7,732 nucleotides of DNA from Candidatus Dojkabacteria bacterium (GTDB taxonomy: Bacteria; Patescibacteriota; Dojkabacteria; SC72), in the NCBI GenBank assembly GCA_012514355.1, contig JAAZAL010000037.1, forward strand, positions 1 through 7,732, given 5' to 3'. Numbering within the stretch: the first letter of the stretch is position 1; each line of letters begins with the position of its first letter. A program made the position numbers and the translations under genes. Positions 5,348 through 7,732 of the stretch are shown here, piece by piece. A model generated the notes under the pieces. It had not been told where the DNA came from, did no database searches, and saw nothing but the letters and a program-made list of their open reading frames with translations.

Positions 5348-7079
5348 ATTTCTTTCTTAATATTTTCTCCTCGAAGTATTTCTTCGGATTAATAATCTTG
5401 TATTTAGTTAATTCATATTCGTCATATATCTTAGATTTGAGAATATTTTCGGAAAGGATATTTCCTGCAGGTCTTGTATATACTATCCAACCAATTCCTA
5501 GTAGGAACACACCCAAAAGTATTCTGGTTATGAAATTGTCAAATATTCCTGTCTGTGGGATCTCTGTTTCTTCCTCAGTAGGATTCTCACAATCCTGTGC
5601 TACTACTACATAGACCTGAGTTCTTAGAGTGGAAGGATCTAGGGGTATTTCAACTGGATTAAGTATTACTTCATTTAAATTCTGACCAGTAATAGCGGTA
5701 GGAGTTGCTTTAGCTTCAAACAGTAAAGTCATTGTGCCTCCTGCAGCAATACTCCAAGGAGTAGTTGGTTGCCATACTATTTCTTGGGAGTCTCCTATCT
5801 GATTTACTGTAACCAACCCTGAATCAGGTGTAGCCGTACCGTTTAATATAGAGCTATTTACAATATATACAAAGCCAAGAGGTAACTTATCTTTTATTGA
5901 TGTTAAACTGTCTGGAGTAGTTTTCCCATTATTTACAGTAATTGTATATGTTGCACTGTCCATACCATCAACTCTTTCTATGCAAGATTGTTCAACTGCT
6001 TTTGTAACAGTAAATTGTGATTTATCCTCATCAGCTATAGGTTCCTCTTCTGTGGGGGGTGGGGTTGCACTATCTGAAAATGTAACAGTAGTTTCTGTTT
6101 GTCCTATCATATTCTCATTTACAAAAACCTCTGCCATTATTTTAAGAGAACCTAAATGGTTATTAAGAACATTGAATGATTCCTCTGTAAAGTTAGAGGG
6201 TTCATAAAGTTCGAGTTTAGATAGCTCTAAAGTACCCTTTAGGGAGTCAACAGTTATACCATCTACAACTTCTAAGGTAGTGAATTCTGGTTCGAATGTA
6301 AACCTTATCTTAATATTACTACTATTAATTTGACCAACAGATATGCTAATTCTAGAGATCTTTGTTTTCCCATCTGGTTGTTGTTCTGTAAGAGCAGTCA
6401 TATTAGTAACTGCACTACCTGTAGCACCTTCAATATCAACAATTCTTCTGCATGTTATACCGGAATCAATAGTTTCTCCTCTTGCATCTGTTGCTGTTGC
6501 TTTGATATCAATTGAGTCTTTCCCTTGAGCTGGTGTTATTTTTTTTGTAATTACATTTTCTACAACAGAGTCAGGGAGTGTATCTTCACTATTAATGACA
6601 AATATGTAGTTGGTATATGTAGATTTATCAAAAGTAGCAACTGCATTAATTTCATCTCCAGGTTTGATTTTCCCAGTAATTATCTTATCATTCTGATCCT
6701 TAAGAATCATTGTCTCACATCTTGTATCACTGATATTGCTCAAAGGGCAACTCTCAAATGTATCTTTCGGTGTTGTTGTATTTAAAAGATTATCATCTAT
6801 TTCATTTCCATCACATTTAGCTTGACACATTTGGTCAACATTAACAGTGTTGAGGTTAAAAGAAAAACCTCTCCTAGGGTCTCCACAAGCATTAATTACT
6901 GCATGATCTATTAAGTAACAACCACAAGTTTTTTTACTTAAATCCTCCTCCTCGCCTCTGTCATCATCTTTTAAAACAAAGAAATACACTATTGCGGCTA
7001 TTAGGGCCAGTATGAGTACTATTCCAACTATGGTAAGGATTTTAATAGTGTTTTTAGTTTTCCTGTCCTGTGTTTCCAT
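5334..7079 (-). CDS. Large surface protein with DUF11-like domain and IPQTG C-terminus
   Basis: This is a 581-residue exported protein. A basic start and membrane helix (about 13-36) are followed by a charged linker and a Cys-rich part (cysteines 52, 54, 65, 85, 89, 111, 121). Beta-rich regions run from about 125 to 335, then a Pro/Glu/Thr linker (about 338-352). A domain at about 354-475 resembles DUF11 conserved-repeat domains (TYTITVNNG, then DKLPLGFVYI, IVWQPTTPWSIAAGGTMTL, and LNEVILN). After an acidic spacer come IPQTG (507-511), a second helix (about 517-535) and a 46-residue Lys-rich tail. The layout implies a large extracellular part fixed at both ends, or sortase-type handling at IPQTG. 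The ATG at 7079 follows a promoter-like element. The 3' end overlaps the opposing gene by 14 bases. The specific function is unknown; a cell-surface or envelope role is likely. Confidence 0.9.
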   Translation of the reverse strand: METQDRKTKNTIKILTIVGIVLILALIAAIVYFFVLKDDDRGEEEDLSKKTCGCYLIDHAVINACGDPRRGFSFNLNTVNVDQMCQAKCDGNEIDDNLLNTTTPKDTFESCPLSNISDTRCETMILKDQNDKIITGKIKPGDEINAVATFDKSTYTNYIFVINSEDTLPDSVVENVITKKITPAQGKDSIDIKATATDARGETIDSGITCRRIVDIEGATGSAVTNMTALTEQQPDGKTKISRISISVGQINSSNIKIRFTFEPEFTTLEVVDGITVDSLKGTLELSKLELYEPSNFTEESFNVLNNHLGSLKIMAEVFVNENMIGQTETTVTFSDSATPPPTEEEPIADEDKSQFTVTKAVEQSCIERVDGMDSATYTITVNNGKTTPDSLTSIKDKLPLGFVYIVNSSILNGTATPDSGLVTVNQIGDSQEIVWQPTTPWSIAAGGTMTLLFEAKATPTAITGQNLNEVILNPVEIPLDPSTLRTQVYVVVAQDCENPTEEETEIPQTGIFDNFITRILLGVFLLGIGWIVYTRPAGNILSENILKSKIYDEYELTKYKIINPKKYFEEKILRKKSKGR

Positions 7080-7108
7080 TAAAGATAATTAGGTATTTAT
7101 ATACATAG

Positions 7109-7138
7109 AGTTTAAGAGAATAGTGATATCAATGTCAA
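7109..7138 (-). promoter_or_regulatory. Promoter candidate for the DUF11-like surface protein
   Basis: On the minus strand a perfect TTGACA (7138-7133) is followed after 18 bases by TAAACT (7114-7109), which matches four of six -10 positions. Transcription would begin near 7102, leaving a leader of about 22 bases without a Shine-Dalgarno. It lies in the 68-base gap after holA, so the surface-protein gene probably has its own promoter. The spacer holds the 8-base palindrome TGATATCA (7124-7131), which may be incidental. Confidence 0.55.
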
Positions 7139-7147
7139 CAAGCATAT

Positions 7148-7732
7148 TTATATTGTTGTGCAAAACAGTGTAAGACCCAATTTTGAATCAATTCTTCCTA
7201 CCTTAATTTCGTAATCTAGATTTGATAATTTCTCATATTTACTCTTAATTTTTCCCCAATCATATCTGTTACTTGTTTGAACTATAGGGGGTAGTGTAAA
7301 GGGAGGAATTTTTAGGACTGAGGCAATTTGACTGTAATTATAGTTGTTGGAAATGAGGTATTTAGTTTGGGTAATTAATCTGATATTTCTAATAATCATT
7401 GGAAGAATATATTTAGGGTCTACTTTCTGAGTTAGTATGTCCTCTAATATCTTTAAAGGTTTACCTTCTTTACTATTCATCTCATCTAGTAGTTTCCATA
7501 TATCCTGCTGGAGTGTATCTTGAATAAGGAGTTGAATATCCTCTTTATTTATTAACTCTTTACCTAAGAGCTTTAATTTTAAAATATTATTTTCTAATCT
7601 CTGCGTATCAAAATTTGAGTATTGAGAAAGCAGAGTGATTAAATCTGAAGAAATAGTAATTCCATATTGTGAGATTAACTCCTTAGCATATTTATTAAAG
7701 GAGGGTTTACTTAATTTGTTGTACTCTTGTAA
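7148..7732 (-). CDS. holA: DNA polymerase III delta subunit (HolA), C-terminal part
   Basis: The delta subunit opens the beta sliding clamp within the clamp-loader complex during replication. The frame is open to the window edge at 7732, so 194 C-terminal residues are visible of about 330 expected; an internal Met at 7480 is not the start. Numbering from the edge, the family pattern includes RLENNILKLKLL (45-56, the 'LEKL' helix), INKEDIQLLI (61-70), DIWKLLDEMN (77-86), the helical repeat around ILPMIIRNIRLITQTKYLI (109-127), and the closing LDYEIKVGRIDSKLGLTL (172-189), equivalent to the 'iK.Gr.d..laL' ending of delta subunits. The protein lacks any membrane segment. The stop is TAA at 7150-7148. 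Next downstream on the same strand is the surface-protein gene behind its own promoter-like element. Confidence 0.9.
   Translation of the reverse strand, partial: LQEYNKLSKPSFNKYAKELISQYGITISSDLITLLSQYSNFDTQRLENNILKLKLLGKELINKEDIQLLIQDTLQQDIWKLLDEMNSKEGKPLKILEDILTQKVDPKYILPMIIRNIRLITQTKYLISNNYNYSQIASVLKIPPFTLPPIVQTSNRYDWGKIKSKYEKLSNLDYEIKVGRIDSKLGLTLFCTTI

Noticed and set aside
5374..5388. CGAAG/CTTCG inverted repeat near the end of the surface-protein gene as a terminator
   Set aside because: Only five base pairs, inside coding sequence, with no T-run in either direction.
6330..6785. Several plus-strand open frames opposite the DUF11-like gene, one with a run of cysteines
   Set aside because: Antisense shadows of a long real gene; composition mirrors the opposite strand and no start signals or coherent fold are visible.
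7148..7480. Treating Met at 7480 as the start of a 110-residue gene
   Set aside because: The frame remains open to the window edge and the upstream residues carry delta-subunit patterns, so it is the end of a longer holA.
1..7732. CRISPR array, tRNA, rRNA, insertion sequence or phage signature
   Set aside because: No spaced direct repeats, cloverleaf, rRNA-like conserved stretch, transposase motif or long terminal repeats were found on either strand by reading.

Overview
This is an AT-rich, densely packed bacterial window with no intergenic gap longer than 95 bases. Its style suggests a Candidate Phyla Radiation (Patescibacteria) genome. The signs are minimal spacers, start codons without Shine-Dalgarno sequences, several small single-pass exported proteins of unknown function, a DUF11-type surface protein ending in an LPXTG-like IPQTG motif plus a membrane helix, and a PrgI-family gene start. 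A Dojkabacteria/Katanobacteria/Microgenomates-like source is my best guess from gene style, but it is an inference and not proven by the sequence. The standard code fits: conserved proteins such as LepA, RecF and S20 read through intact, and every visible stop is TAA or TAG.

Layout on the minus strand, in transcription order. The window opens with the C-terminal 194 codons of holA (DNA polymerase III delta subunit). A promoter-like element follows, then a 581-residue surface protein with a DUF11-like domain and an IPQTG motif. Next come two small overlapping plus-strand genes encoding membrane-anchored beta-sandwich proteins, one cadherin/putative-Ig-like and one fibronectin-III-like. Their distal end runs tail to tail into the surface-protein gene with a 14-base overlap. 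A 95-base divergent spacer carries a good sigma-70-type promoter for the main minus-strand operon: rpsT (S20), a four-helix membrane protein, an exported protein with one N-terminal helix, lepA (EF-4), recF, and the start of a PrgI-family gene that leaves the window at base 1.

The operon is tightly coupled. rpsT overlaps the next gene by 29 bases, and two junctions use TAATG, where the stop and start share one base. Two perfect short inverted repeats sit at telling places. One is a 10-bp hairpin just after the rpsT stop codon. The other is a 9-bp hairpin whose 3' arm begins with the lepA start codon. Either could set the ratio of S20 to the downstream products.

Taken together, this is a housekeeping translation/replication neighbourhood (holA, rpsT and lepA are also neighbours in Bacillus) into which exported and membrane proteins of unknown role have been placed. 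No tRNA, rRNA, CRISPR array or insertion sequence was seen. The most novel material is the cluster of three surface proteins, the unknown membrane/exported pair between rpsT and lepA, and the two RNA hairpins.
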